Position numbers and translations under genes: made by a program. 64,000 nt of DNA from Sulfurirhabdus autotrophica (GTDB lineage Bacteria; Pseudomonadota; Gammaproteobacteria; Burkholderiales; SMCO01). The stretch lies in NCBI RefSeq assembly GCF_004346685.1, contig NZ_SMCO01000001.1:806001-870000 (forward strand), given 5' to 3'. Every line of letters starts with the position of its first letter. Position 1 is the first letter of the stretch. Below are positions 43,591 to 53,235 of the stretch, piece by piece. The notes under the pieces were generated by a model that did no database searches, was not told the DNA's origin, and saw nothing but the letters and a program-made list of their open reading frames with translations.

Positions 43591-43635
43591 AAAAAACCAG
43601 AGTAAAACCTGTACAGGTTTCGCTCTGGTTTTTTC
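43591..43635 (+). terminator. Rho-independent terminator after dnaJ
   Basis: AAAAAACCAGAG, an inner segment that itself pairs (AAACCTGTACAGGTTT), then CTCTGGTTTTTT: a 12-base stem followed by U residues. Ends the grpE-dnaK-dnaJ operon. Confidence 0.9.
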
Positions 43636-43748
43636 ACTTTAAGTCCATTACGATTTGCCCCCATTACGCTCCTGTAGCAGTCAGCACATCATTTTTCAGT
43701 TAAACTACATATTAAGAAAACTCAACAATACGTACTGGAAGGATAAAA

Positions 43749-44132
43749 ATGAATCTTGAAAAAGTGTTTTTCGCATTTTTCATTGTTTTGGCACTCACCT
43801 TGAATTTTGGTTTTTTCATCGGAGACATCGCCAACCCGGTTCATCATAGTGAATATGAATTATTTGCTGCCATAGTGGTGAGCCTGATCGCTACGGTTTT
43901 AAAATTTGGTGATCGCACGCACCTCGGTGCTGTTTTACTGGCAACCAGCCTGGTAGCTGACTTGCAGTTAATTACCGCGGCCATCGTCTGGACCATCGTT
44001 GAACACGGGACCCAAACAGGCATGACTCCGCATATCATGGCAATCATTGTTTCTCTTTCTGGTGGTGCATTACTGGCCAATATTACTTCTGTCGTCCTTT
44101 TTGTCGCCGAAACATTAGCATTTCGCCGGTAA
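43749..44132 (+). CDS. DUF6394 membrane protein
   Basis: 127 residues with four hydrophobic helices and short polar loops; recognised by overall pattern (FGFFIGDIANPVHHSEYELF, KFGDRTHLGAVLLATSLVAD) rather than by known activity. No catalytic motif. It sits 21 bases before a potassium channel on the same strand, so the two are probably cotranscribed and may work together. Confidence 0.7.
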   Translation: MNLEKVFFAFFIVLALTLNFGFFIGDIANPVHHSEYELFAAIVVSLIATVLKFGDRTHLGAVLLATSLVADLQLITAAIVWTIVEHGTQTGMTPHIMAIIVSLSGGALLANITSVVLFVAETLAFRR

Positions 44133-44153
44133 CTCTGGCCCGGAGGAAAGCGT

Positions 44154-45860
44154 TTGCATAATATTGGCTATATTTTACTGCGGCGGATTCATACACCTCT
44201 GATTGCGCTGATTTGCGTTTACGCTGTTTCCATCCTGGGGTTCGTATTGATACCCGGTGTCGACAATGCCGGTAAACCATGGCACATGAGTTTCTTTCAT
44301 GCGTTCTACTTCGTGAGCTTCATGGGCACCACCATCGGTTTTGGCGAGATACCCTACCCATTCACGGATGCCCAAAGAATGTGGGCTACAGTCGGTATTT
44401 ACGCTACCGTAATTACCTGGCTTTACAGTATTGGTTCAGCACTCTCTGCGCTACAAGACCCATCGTTCCGCTCAATTCTCCAGCAAAATACCTTCCGACG
44501 TGCAGTGAATCGCATTACAGATCCTTTCTTTCTAGTGTGTGGTTATGGAGATACAGGCAGCATGCTAGTGCGTGCACTTTCTGAATCAGGGTATCGTTCG
44601 ATCGTAATCGACAAGTCACAGGATCGCATCACCGCTCTGGAACTGGAAGACTTAAGATCTCCCGTCCCAGGGTTATGCGCTGATGCTGCAGAACCCGACA
44701 ATCTGATTCTGGCCGGATTAACCCATGCCAACTGCCGGGGTGTGATTGCCTTAACGGATGATGATGACGTCAACCTGAAAGTAGCCATTACCAGTAAGCT
44801 ACTTAATACCCGCATCCCGACTATCGCTCGTGCAGAATCACGGGAAATTGAAGCCAACATGGCTTCATTCGGCACTGATGAAATCATCAATCCATTCGAT
44901 ACTTTTGCCGGCCGCCTCTCGTTAGCCATTCATGCACCAGGTATGTTTTTGCTCTATGAATGGATGACTGCGGTACCTCACGAACCTTTGAGAGAGCCGA
45001 TCTTTCCGCCACATGGTAGCTGGATTTTGTGTGGATACGGCCGCTTTGGCAAGGCAGTACACAAGCATTTGTTGTCCGAAAACATCCCCCTGACTTTTAT
45101 TGAAGCCACCCCAAAATTGACTGAATCGCCGACGGGAACGATCACCGGAAGCGGAACTGAAGCCAGCACTTTGCTGGAGGCAGATATCATGAACGCGGTA
45201 GGGATTGTCGCCGGCACAGATAATGATGCAAACAACCTTTCCATCATCATGACGGCTATCATGCTTAATCCCAATCTGTTCATAGTTGCCCGTCAGAATA
45301 CCCATCGTAATGACAGCATCTTCGCAGCTGCAAAACTGGATCTGACTATGCAGCGTGGAAGTGTGATTGCAAATAAGATCTTTGCTCTCATCACAACGCC
45401 CCTCTTATCCGAGTTTTTGCAACTTGCCAGATTGAATACAAATGAATGGGCCAATCAGCTAGTCAGTCGTATCGGTGGTATTTCCGGTAATGAAGTGCCT
45501 CAAACCTGGGCACTATATATTACCCAGCAAGACTCACCCGCCCTGTTCAAGGGGATTTTAGAAGCATCACAAGTTTGCATTAGCGATCTTTATCGTGACC
45601 CGCGCAATCGCAATGAACGCCTGGCTTGTATTGTACTATTGGTGCAGCGCGGCGACACCGAGTACCTATTACCAGACGAAGATTTCAATCTGCAACAGGA
45701 AGACCGCATCCTGCTATGCGGACGATTTGGCGCCAGCACGCAAATGGAATGGATAGCCAAAAATCACAATGTATTTAATTACCTGATCACAGGAACGGAA
45801 AGAGCAAGCGGTGCTTTCTGGCAATGGCTGGAGAGAAAAACGCCTGCAAAATCTCGTTAA
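44154..45860 (+). CDS. Potassium channel with two RCK domains (TTG start)
   Basis: 568 residues. Two membrane helices (about 14-36 and 76-98) frame a pore loop whose filter is TTIGFGE (59-65), a variant of TVGYGD. Two RCK/TrkA-N units follow, with Rossmann loops GYGDTG (130-135) and GYGRFG (294-299), and TrkA-C-like segments. The start is TTG 44154, backed by a perfect GGAGG seven bases upstream. Probably a ligand-gated K+ channel of the inner membrane. The ligand (NAD(H), nucleotide or Ca2+) is not readable from the sequence. Confidence 0.9.
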   Translation: MHNIGYILLRRIHTPLIALICVYAVSILGFVLIPGVDNAGKPWHMSFFHAFYFVSFMGTTIGFGEIPYPFTDAQRMWATVGIYATVITWLYSIGSALSALQDPSFRSILQQNTFRRAVNRITDPFFLVCGYGDTGSMLVRALSESGYRSIVIDKSQDRITALELEDLRSPVPGLCADAAEPDNLILAGLTHANCRGVIALTDDDDVNLKVAITSKLLNTRIPTIARAESREIEANMASFGTDEIINPFDTFAGRLSLAIHAPGMFLLYEWMTAVPHEPLREPIFPPHGSWILCGYGRFGKAVHKHLLSENIPLTFIEATPKLTESPTGTITGSGTEASTLLEADIMNAVGIVAGTDNDANNLSIIMTAIMLNPNLFIVARQNTHRNDSIFAAAKLDLTMQRGSVIANKIFALITTPLLSEFLQLARLNTNEWANQLVSRIGGISGNEVPQTWALYITQQDSPALFKGILEASQVCISDLYRDPRNRNERLACIVLLVQRGDTEYLLPDEDFNLQQEDRILLCGRFGASTQMEWIAKNHNVFNYLITGTERASGAFWQWLERKTPAKSR

Positions 45861-45900
45861 TGAATGACGTAGTCTCAGCTTAAATTAAACAGTCATGCAG

Positions 45901-48327
45901 TTAATTATCCCAGACATCATCGATTTCTGGCTTGGCAAAATAATAGCCCTGAGCCCAATCTACGCCAATTTCGCAAAGAATTCTGGCTGTTTCAGCATCT
46001 TCAACACATTCTGCAATAGTAATCACATTAAAATTCCGGGCAGTTGACACAATACTTTCAACCAGTTGGCGAACCCGTTTATCCTGGATAATTCGCCCAA
46101 CCATCCACCCCTCTATTTTCAGAAAATCAACCGGAAGTTCGGCCAGATACAAGAATGATGAGTTTCCGCTGCCAAAATCATCTAGCGCGAGCCGGATACC
46201 AAAGTCGGTCAGCGGCTTCAGGTTTTTCTTCAGAGTCAGAATATCCCCGCTCTGGCGCTCGGTAATCTCGATTACCAGCGGTTTTGCATTACCCTTCTGA
46301 TCACAATTATCTCCACAAAACCCTTTGGCGTGCTCCAGCAACGTATCAACCTGCTCCACATTAGCTAAAAATTGATGGGACAAATTAATAAAATGTGCCA
46401 GCCCAAGTCCCTCTCCACCAACTTTCATTGCACGTGCGCAACGATTCATTGCGCTGACAGAAACCATTTTATCTATTGAAGCAACCAGATGCAGGGATTC
46501 GGACGCTTGAATGAAACTGGCAGCTGGCACAAGCGAATTATCTGCATTACGAATGCGAGCCAACGCCTCATCGGCAACAATTTTGCCAGTGCATAAGTTG
46601 ACGATAGGCTGAAAAACCGGAATCACACGACCATCGTGCAATGCCCCTTGCACTTGCGATCCTTCCCAAATAACACTATTTTTATTTGAATTTGCCGATC
46701 CGGAACAAAGCACTTTATCCCGCCCACTGTGCTTCGCTTCATAAAGTAGTGCATCAGCTTGTGCCAGCAATGAATCAATATTCTCATGTTTCTGGTTGTA
46801 CATGGACAACCCCATACTGATAGTCAGCGGAATTTCACCCAGTGGCATCTTAAGCGGGTTGGCTTTAACCAGTTTACGTACGCGCTCAGCGGCATTATGT
46901 GCGCCACGACCATCCATGCCGTGAAAACACAATAAAAACTCCTCCCCTCCCCATCTCGCAATCCAGTCGCCACCACGCAAACAGGTAGCCATCAGATCTG
47001 CAACATGCTTCAAAGCCTGATCGCCCACATGGTGACCATGCTGATCATTCACCAATTTAAAACGATCAATATCCACAATTGCAATTGCGAATTCACTGTC
47101 TGTTCGTCGTGCGCGATTCCAGTCAGTTTCGAGCCTGTTTTCTGCGGCTCGTCGGTTAGGCAAGCCCGTCAACCGGTCTTCCAGCGCAATTCGCGCAATG
47201 GCCTGCTCTGCTGCCTTACGCTCGGTAATATCATGTTGAATCGCAACAAAATGGGTGATATCGCCGCTATCATTCGCTACCGGCACAATGGACAAGTCAA
47301 TCCAGAAACGCAGCCCTTCCTTGGTGTAATTCAGCATTTCCACGTGCGCTTTCCTGCCAGCAGCCAATGTTTCCCTAAGCACAATACGCGTTGCCTGGCT
47401 TGTATCTTTACCTTGGAGAAATCGTGGGTTTTTTCCTATTGCCTCTTCTGCAGAATACCCCGTTAATTGTGAAAACGCTGGATTTACATAGACAACTTCC
47501 TGATGATCATTACAGATCAATACTGCCTGATCAGAAACCTCAACCGCAGCTGATAATAATCGGCGCTGCTGAATTTCCCCCTCTATCTCGGATAAATTAG
47601 CGGCAAAACAGCGCAATACCTTACCCTCTGCATTCTCGTCAGGATAGGAGATAACCAGCATGGGGACTTTCTGGCCGTTTGCATGTTTAAAATGAATATT
47701 CGAGCGGCCATTTGGCTCTTTTTCTGAAATCGAACCAAGCAGGCGTTGATAAGATTTAGCATCGAGAAACTTCTTTATCTCGCTGCCTTCTGTCTGCTCA
47801 CACACATAGCCCAGAAAATTCAGAAAGTTATTGTCTGCCTCTAACAATACATTATCTGAAAGCCGAACCACAAAGCGCCCAATTTGCGCGGCATCCATAA
47901 AATCCCGCTCATGACGCATCGCCAGTTTATGCTCATGATCAGACACCGCAGCAGTCAGTTCGCTCAAGCTAGCACTTACAAGCAAACCCATCAGTTCAGA
48001 AGAAAGCTCAAAGACCCTTTCCAATCCTTGGCTGACGTGAATTTTATCGCCGTCAGCTGCCGCTTTCACACAACTATTGGCTGCATTGAGAAACTGAGTA
48101 TGAAGTTTACCCAGGCGCGCCCATTCAGCTGTCAATTCAGGATGATTCAACTCTTTAATTCGAGCACTGCCCTCCCCTTCATACCATTTCCAGTAGTCAG
48201 CGGAAAGCAAACCTGTTTTTTTTGCTGCAGCACCATCTAAAGCAGCATCTGACACACGCTTGATCAATGCCAAGTGACGTTGCAATTCAATAAGTAAAGG
48301 TGGAAAAATAGTCTTGAAGCTGCTTAT
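45901..48327 (-). CDS. PAS-GGDEF-EAL cyclic-di-GMP protein, ATG apparently lost
   Basis: About 808 residues. N-terminal helical, CZB-like domain with W/Y and His positions but no obvious zinc cysteine; two PAS domains, the second LOV-like (GKNPRFLQG) with proline where the flavin-binding cysteine sits; GGDEF domain with active GGEEF and inhibitory RGGD; EAL domain with EALAR, ITE and DDFG, but LKIE in place of LKID. The first standard start, TTG 48285, has no ribosome site. The frame is open back to 48331, and GGGGAG lies seven bases before an ATA (48327), as if ATG mutated to ATA. Translation is therefore uncertain. Confidence 0.85.
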   Translation of the reverse strand: MSSFKTIFPPLLIELQRHLALIKRVSDAALDGAAAKKTGLLSADYWKWYEGEGSARIKELNHPELTAEWARLGKLHTQFLNAANSCVKAAADGDKIHVSQGLERVFELSSELMGLLVSASLSELTAAVSDHEHKLAMRHERDFMDAAQIGRFVVRLSDNVLLEADNNFLNFLGYVCEQTEGSEIKKFLDAKSYQRLLGSISEKEPNGRSNIHFKHANGQKVPMLVISYPDENAEGKVLRCFAANLSEIEGEIQQRRLLSAAVEVSDQAVLICNDHQEVVYVNPAFSQLTGYSAEEAIGKNPRFLQGKDTSQATRIVLRETLAAGRKAHVEMLNYTKEGLRFWIDLSIVPVANDSGDITHFVAIQHDITERKAAEQAIARIALEDRLTGLPNRRAAENRLETDWNRARRTDSEFAIAIVDIDRFKLVNDQHGHHVGDQALKHVADLMATCLRGGDWIARWGGEEFLLCFHGMDGRGAHNAAERVRKLVKANPLKMPLGEIPLTISMGLSMYNQKHENIDSLLAQADALLYEAKHSGRDKVLCSGSANSNKNSVIWEGSQVQGALHDGRVIPVFQPIVNLCTGKIVADEALARIRNADNSLVPAASFIQASESLHLVASIDKMVSVSAMNRCARAMKVGGEGLGLAHFINLSHQFLANVEQVDTLLEHAKGFCGDNCDQKGNAKPLVIEITERQSGDILTLKKNLKPLTDFGIRLALDDFGSGNSSFLYLAELPVDFLKIEGWMVGRIIQDKRVRQLVESIVSTARNFNVITIAECVEDAETARILCEIGVDWAQGYYFAKPEIDDVWDN

Positions 48328-48443
48328 GATTTATCTCCCCAGAAACTGCAGACAACTGAATACCTGAAATTTTGCAATAACCCAACTAAGTAAAACTGAC
48401 AATTTTTATATTCCGACTCTTTTATTTGGTGGCTTTTAGAATG

Positions 48444-48449
48444 ATTATA
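48444..48449 (-). promoter_or_regulatory. -10 box upstream of the PAS-GGDEF-EAL gene
   Basis: Exact TATAAT on the minus strand, about 115 bases before the gene. The -35 at 17 bases is weak. Low-confidence promoter. Confidence 0.3.
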
Positions 48450-48484
48450 CTGATTCACCAGTAATTTGCGATGCCAGATATTCA

Positions 48485-48509
48485 TAAAAAAGGCCGCTCA
48501 TGCGGCCTT
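48485..48509 (-). terminator. Rho-independent terminator after cysS
   Basis: On the minus strand: AAGGCCGC-ATGA-GCGGCCTT followed by TTTT. An 8-base GC-rich stem just past the cysS stop. Confidence 0.9.
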
Positions 48510-48526
48510 GATTCTATTCTGAAACT

Positions 48527-49897
48527 TCACTCACGACGCCATATGGTTCCCTGCGACGCATCTTCCAGCACAACCCCTGCATCCTGCAGCTCTTTGCGAA
48601 TTCGATCGCTTTCCGCAAAGTTTTTTGCTTTTCGTGCTGCAGCTCGGTCTGCAATCAGCTGCTCAATTTTTTCAGGCGTGTAGGCAGATTCGCTCAATCC
48701 CGCTTTGAAGAACTCTTCGGGATCACGTTGCAATATTCCGAGAACATTCGCCAATTGTTTGAGCAGACCGGCCTCTTCAGATGACTTTGATTTATTTACC
48801 TCGTTAGCGAGATCAAACAACACGGCAACCGCTTCTGGTGTATTAAAGTCATCATCCATTGCTTCCTTGAAGCGGGCAGCATAGGCCCCTTCCCAATCAA
48901 TTTCAGTCGGGTTGATACTGATACCGCGCAACGCAGTATAAAAACGGGTCAAGGCGTGTTTTGCATCATCCAGATGATGATCAGAGTAATTCAGCGGGCT
49001 ACGATAATGTGCGCGCAAGATGAAATAGCGGACCACTTCCGGATCGTACTTTTCGAATACTTCGCGAATAGTGAAAAAATTTCCCAATGACTTGGACATC
49101 TTCTCGTTGTCAACACGCACAAAACCGTTATGCATCCAATAATTAACGAATGCTTGGTCATGAGCACCTTCACTCTGCGCAATTTCATTTTCGTGGTGAG
49201 GAAACTGTAAATCCTGCCCGCCGCCATGAATATCAAAATGAGCACCCAAATAATGCTCGCTCATGACAGAACACTCAATGTGCCAGCCAGGGCGACCTTT
49301 TCCCCAGGGAGAATCCCAAGCGGGTTCACCAGGTTTAGCCCCTTTCCACAAAACAAAATCCAGTGGATCTCGCTTATGGGTATCTACCTCTACCCGTTCA
49401 CCAGCGCGCAGGTCATCCAGCGATTTACCAGAAAGCTTGCCATAACCGGAAAAATTATGGACAGCGTAGTACACATCCCCATTATCCGCTGGATATGCAA
49501 GCCCCTTGCCAACCAGGGTTTCAATCATGGCCACCATTCCAGGCACAAACTGTGTAGCACGTGGCTCAAAAGACGGTTTTTGCACGCCCAGTTTTGCCGC
49601 ATCCTCATCCATTGCGGCAATAAAACGTCCCGTTAGCTGATCAATGGGCTCATTGTTTTCTGCAGCGCGCTTAATGATTTTATCGTCAATATCCGTAATA
49701 TTGCGCACATAGCTCACTTCCAGACCTGATACCTTAAGCCAGCGTTGTACCAAATCGAACACCACCATCACCCGGGCATGCCCCAGATGACAATAATCAT
49801 AAACCGTCATGCCGCATACATACATATTGGCCTTGCCCGGTTTAATCGGTTTAAATTCCTGCTTTTCGCGTATCAGTGTGTTGTATATTTTTAACAT
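48527..49897 (-). CDS. cysS: Cysteinyl-tRNA synthetase
   Basis: 456 residues, class I. HIGH motif as HLGH (37-40), KMSKS as EKMSKSLGN, zinc-site cysteine in [10 protein letters not shown] and the later [10 protein letters not shown] and [10 protein letters not shown] segments. It starts at ATG 49897, downstream of a small membrane gene and glnS on the same strand. Confidence 0.98.
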   Translation of the reverse strand: MLKIYNTLIREKQEFKPIKPGKANMYVCGMTVYDYCHLGHARVMVVFDLVQRWLKVSGLEVSYVRNITDIDDKIIKRAAENNEPIDQLTGRFIAAMDEDAAKLGVQKPSFEPRATQFVPGMVAMIETLVGKGLAYPADNGDVYYAVHNFSGYGKLSGKSLDDLRAGERVEVDTHKRDPLDFVLWKGAKPGEPAWDSPWGKGRPGWHIECSVMSEHYLGAHFDIHGGGQDLQFPHHENEIAQSEGAHDQAFVNYWMHNGFVRVDNEKMSKSLGNFFTIREVFEKYDPEVVRYFILRAHYRSPLNYSDHHLDDAKHALTRFYTALRGISINPTEIDWEGAYAARFKEAMDDDFNTPEAVAVLFDLANEVNKSKSSEEAGLLKQLANVLGILQRDPEEFFKAGLSESAYTPEKIEQLIADRAAARKAKNFAESDRIRKELQDAGVVLEDASQGTIWRRE

Positions 49898-49898
49898 T

Positions 49899-50249
49899 TT
49901 AACTTTCAGAATACATAGGTTTATTGTCGTTCAGATTGAGCCAGCCTTTGACAATACGATAAATACACCAAACCACATTGACCATTAAAATAATCCAGCC
50001 AATGCCAAAAAATAATGTCATGCCCCCAATTACCGCCCATAGCAAACCGTACCAGAATGTACGTACCTGCCAAAGAAAATGGCTTTCCAGCCAGGTCCCG
50101 GCCGCTTCATCCCGCTTGATATATACCATGACCACTGCAACAATAGCCGACACGCCAAATACCCAAGTCAGCGCTAACAACGCATAAATCACCGTCGACA
50201 GGGACTTCAATGACTGGAGCTTAGTGTTGTCGAGCTGGTTGTCGTCCAT
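49899..50249 (-). CDS. DUF4870-like membrane protein
   Basis: 116 residues, three hydrophobic helices (about 17-42, 61-85, 86-105). The layout, with [17 protein letters not shown] and a C-terminal [13 protein letters not shown], resembles DUF4870/Tic20-like small proteins. No known function. Its ATG shares one base with the glnS stop, and it ends one base before cysS, so all three genes form one unit. Confidence 0.75.
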   Translation of the reverse strand: MDDNQLDNTKLQSLKSLSTVIYALLALTWVFGVSAIVAVVMVYIKRDEAAGTWLESHFLWQVRTFWYGLLWAVIGGMTLFFGIGWIILMVNVVWCIYRIVKGWLNLNDNKPMYSES

Positions 50250-51925
50250 TAGCCTTGTTCCTTAGCCCACGAATCCTTGAGCGTCACAGTCCGGTTAAAC
50301 ACAAGATGTTCACCTGGTTTATGATCTCGCCGATCAGCGCAGAAATAGCCCAACCGCTCGAACTGATACAACATTTCCGGTTGCGCATCACGGGCAGAGG
50401 GTTCCACCCAGCCTTGCACCACAGTAAGCGAATCAGGATTCAGGAACGCCAGAAAATCCTGTTCTTTATCACTATCCGGCTTAGGTACCGTAAAAAGTCG
50501 GTCATAAAGTCTTATTTCCACAGGTAACGCATCTTCAACCGACACCCAGTGAATCACGCCCTTCACTTTACGTCCTTGCGGGTTTTTACCCAGAGTTTCA
50601 GGATCAATAGAGCAACGAAGCTCTGTTACATTACCTGCAGCATCTTTAATCACTTCATCACAGCACATCACATAACTGTAGCGCAAACGCACTTCACCAC
50701 CGGGCTTTAAACGATGAAAGCCATCAGGAGGCAATTCCATAAAATCATCCGACTCAATCCAGATTTCTTTGGCAAAAGGCACTACCCGCTTACCTAATTC
50801 AGGGCGCTGAGGATGGAATTCGCCTTCACGGGATTGTGACTCGCCTTCAACAAAGTTGGTAATAGTTACTTTCAGTGGCTTGACCACAGCCATCACACGT
50901 GGTGCCTTGGCTTCTACGTCTTCACGAATACAACCCTCAAGCACCGACATATCCACCACATTATCGCTTTTTGAAATCCCGATGCGACGCGTAAACTCCC
51001 TGATTCCTTCTGGCGTATAACCGCGGCGGCGCATACCGACAATCGTTGGCATACGAGGATCGTCCCAGCCTGAAACCAGCCCTTGCGTCACCAATTGATT
51101 CAATTTACGTTTGCTGGTTATGGCGTATTGCAGTTCCAGCCGTGAAAACTCAATTTGTTGCGGATGGCAAGGTACCGATATTTGATCCAGCACCCAGTCA
51201 TATAGCGGCCGATGGTCTTCAAACTCCAGCGTACAAAGTGAATGGGTGATATTTTCCAGTGCATCAGAAATACAATGGGTGTAATCATACATCGGGTAAA
51301 TACACCATTTATCTCCAGTCCGAATATGATGTGCACGGCGAATCCGGTAAATTGCCGGGTCACGCATATTGATATTAGGAGAAGCCATATCAATTTTAGC
51401 CCGCAATACCTTGGAACCGTCCGGATATTCCCCTGCCCGCATTTTCTGAAACAGCTCAGTATTCTCTTCAACAGAGCGATTGCGGAAAGGACTGTCCTTG
51501 CCAGGCTGAGTCAAGGTACCCCGATATTCACGCATCTCATCGGGTGTCAGATCACACACATACGCTTTGCCCTGTTTGATCAGTTCAACACCAAAAGCGT
51601 AAAGTTGTTCAAAGTAGTCAGAGGCCCAGCGCACTTCCCCGTCCCACTGAAATCCGAGCCAGCGCACATCATCCTGAATAGAAAGGGCATACTCCTCACT
51701 TTCTTTTTCCGGATTGGTATCATCAAAGCGTAAATTACACTTACCTTGATAATCCAGCGCCAAACCAAAATTCAGACAAATCGATTTAGCATGACCTACA
51801 TGCAGATATCCATTAGGCTCTGGCGGAAAACGCGTCACAACAGACTTGTGTTTACCGCCTTTTAAATCAGCTTCGATGATATTACGGATAAAATGGGGAA
51901 CGGGATCACGTTCGTTACTGCTCAT
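50249..51925 (-). CDS. glnS: Glutaminyl-tRNA synthetase
   Basis: 558 residues, class I. HIGH motif within [17 protein letters not shown]; the KMSKS-like loop reads [11 protein letters not shown]; anticodon-binding beta barrels fill the C-terminal third. It starts at ATG 51925. With gltX also in the window, the organism charges tRNA-Gln directly, at least in part. Confidence 0.98.
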   Translation of the reverse strand: MSSNERDPVPHFIRNIIEADLKGGKHKSVVTRFPPEPNGYLHVGHAKSICLNFGLALDYQGKCNLRFDDTNPEKESEEYALSIQDDVRWLGFQWDGEVRWASDYFEQLYAFGVELIKQGKAYVCDLTPDEMREYRGTLTQPGKDSPFRNRSVEENTELFQKMRAGEYPDGSKVLRAKIDMASPNINMRDPAIYRIRRAHHIRTGDKWCIYPMYDYTHCISDALENITHSLCTLEFEDHRPLYDWVLDQISVPCHPQQIEFSRLELQYAITSKRKLNQLVTQGLVSGWDDPRMPTIVGMRRRGYTPEGIREFTRRIGISKSDNVVDMSVLEGCIREDVEAKAPRVMAVVKPLKVTITNFVEGESQSREGEFHPQRPELGKRVVPFAKEIWIESDDFMELPPDGFHRLKPGGEVRLRYSYVMCCDEVIKDAAGNVTELRCSIDPETLGKNPQGRKVKGVIHWVSVEDALPVEIRLYDRLFTVPKPDSDKEQDFLAFLNPDSLTVVQGWVEPSARDAQPEMLYQFERLGYFCADRRDHKPGEHLVFNRTVTLKDSWAKEQG

Positions 51926-52080
51926 ATTTCAGCTCGTTTTTCTATGTTAATTAATGCAAAAGCGCGATTTTACCCGAAATTTACTCCCTGCATCGACATC
52001 AGAATTACAATCCTATTTTGCAATCACCTTGCTTCTTGTTAGAATTCGGGTAATACAACAACTTTTCAAAGCATATCATA

Positions 52081-53232
52081 ATGATCAAGATACGCATTAC
52101 TGCACTGCACCCGCTTCTCAAAACAGCCATTCTCTGCCTTCCGCTATTTTGCATGTCTGCGGTTCATGCTGACGAACTAACAGATGCTCAACAACTGGCA
52201 CGGCAGGGGAAAAGTGCTGAAGCAATTGAACTACTGAATAAATATCTGGCAGCACACCCAAAGGATGCTCAGGCCCGTTTTCAGAAAGGCATTATTTTAA
52301 CCGAGCAGAATAATGCCAGCGAAGCGATCAAAATATTCAACGACCTGACCCAGGACTATCCAAATCTTCCTGAGCCTTATAACAATCTGGCCGTTTTGTA
52401 TTATTCCCAAGGCCAATACGATAAAGCGAAATCTGCGCTGGAAGCTGCTATTCGTACCCATCCTACCTATGCAACCGCCCACGAAAATCTGGGCGATATT
52501 TATGCCAAGATGGCGAGTCAGGCCTATGACAAAGCTTTGCAGCTGGACAAATCCAACACCACAGCCCAAATCAAACTGTCTTTGGTAAGAGAGCTATTTA
52601 ACCCTGGTTCAAAAGGGTCACAATCACTGCCTAGAGCGACTGTCAGCAAACAGCCCGCAACCACCATTGCTCTAAACACCGCAAAACCAATCGCAGCTCC
52701 TCCAGCAAATACAATGGGAACGCCTGCGAAGCTTGATGATTTGAAAAACACAGGGCAAAAAACCCCAATTAGAACCGAGACTGTGACCAGTCCGGCCAAA
52801 ACTGCAGCTGTCGCCCTCCCTCCCGTTGCAGAAACAAAGCCAGCTCCAAAACCCATTGTTGAGCAGCCTGCAAAACATGCCGCTTCCGAACAACACGACG
52901 AAGTGCTCTCCACACTGAACGAATGGGCAAAAGCCTGGTCAGATAGAAATGCAAAGGCATATTTATCTTACTATGCCAAAGATTTCAAAACACCAAGAGG
53001 CGAAAAACGTGCCGATTGGGAAAATGGCCGGAAGGAACGGGTCACCAGCCCCAAATCAATCCAGGTTGCAATTGTGTCACCCAAAATCAGAATTTCCGAT
53101 GCAAGCCATGCTTCAGCAACATTCAGACAGATATACCGCTCGGATAGCCTGAAAAGCTCAACCATGAAAACATTGGATTTTGTTAAATCAGGTGGAAAAT
53201 GGGTTATTCTTGAAGAAAAAATCGGCCGGTAA
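52081..53232 (+). CDS. Periplasmic TPR protein with C-terminal NTF2-like domain
   Basis: 383 residues. Signal peptide 1-30 (ends AVHA). TPR repeats from about 33 to 185 (for example YNNLAVLYYSQGQYDKAKSA). A Pro/Ala/Thr-rich linker (about 190-275) follows, then an NTF2-like domain (278-383) starting EVLSTLNEWAKAWSDRN. The same kind of domain ends the next gene, an L,D-transpeptidase, three bases downstream. Probably a partner in cell-wall remodelling; no enzyme motif is present. Confidence 0.8.
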   Translation: MIKIRITALHPLLKTAILCLPLFCMSAVHADELTDAQQLARQGKSAEAIELLNKYLAAHPKDAQARFQKGIILTEQNNASEAIKIFNDLTQDYPNLPEPYNNLAVLYYSQGQYDKAKSALEAAIRTHPTYATAHENLGDIYAKMASQAYDKALQLDKSNTTAQIKLSLVRELFNPGSKGSQSLPRATVSKQPATTIALNTAKPIAAPPANTMGTPAKLDDLKNTGQKTPIRTETVTSPAKTAAVALPPVAETKPAPKPIVEQPAKHAASEQHDEVLSTLNEWAKAWSDRNAKAYLSYYAKDFKTPRGEKRADWENGRKERVTSPKSIQVAIVSPKIRISDASHASATFRQIYRSDSLKSSTMKTLDFVKSGGKWVILEEKIGR

Positions 53233-53235
53233 AGC

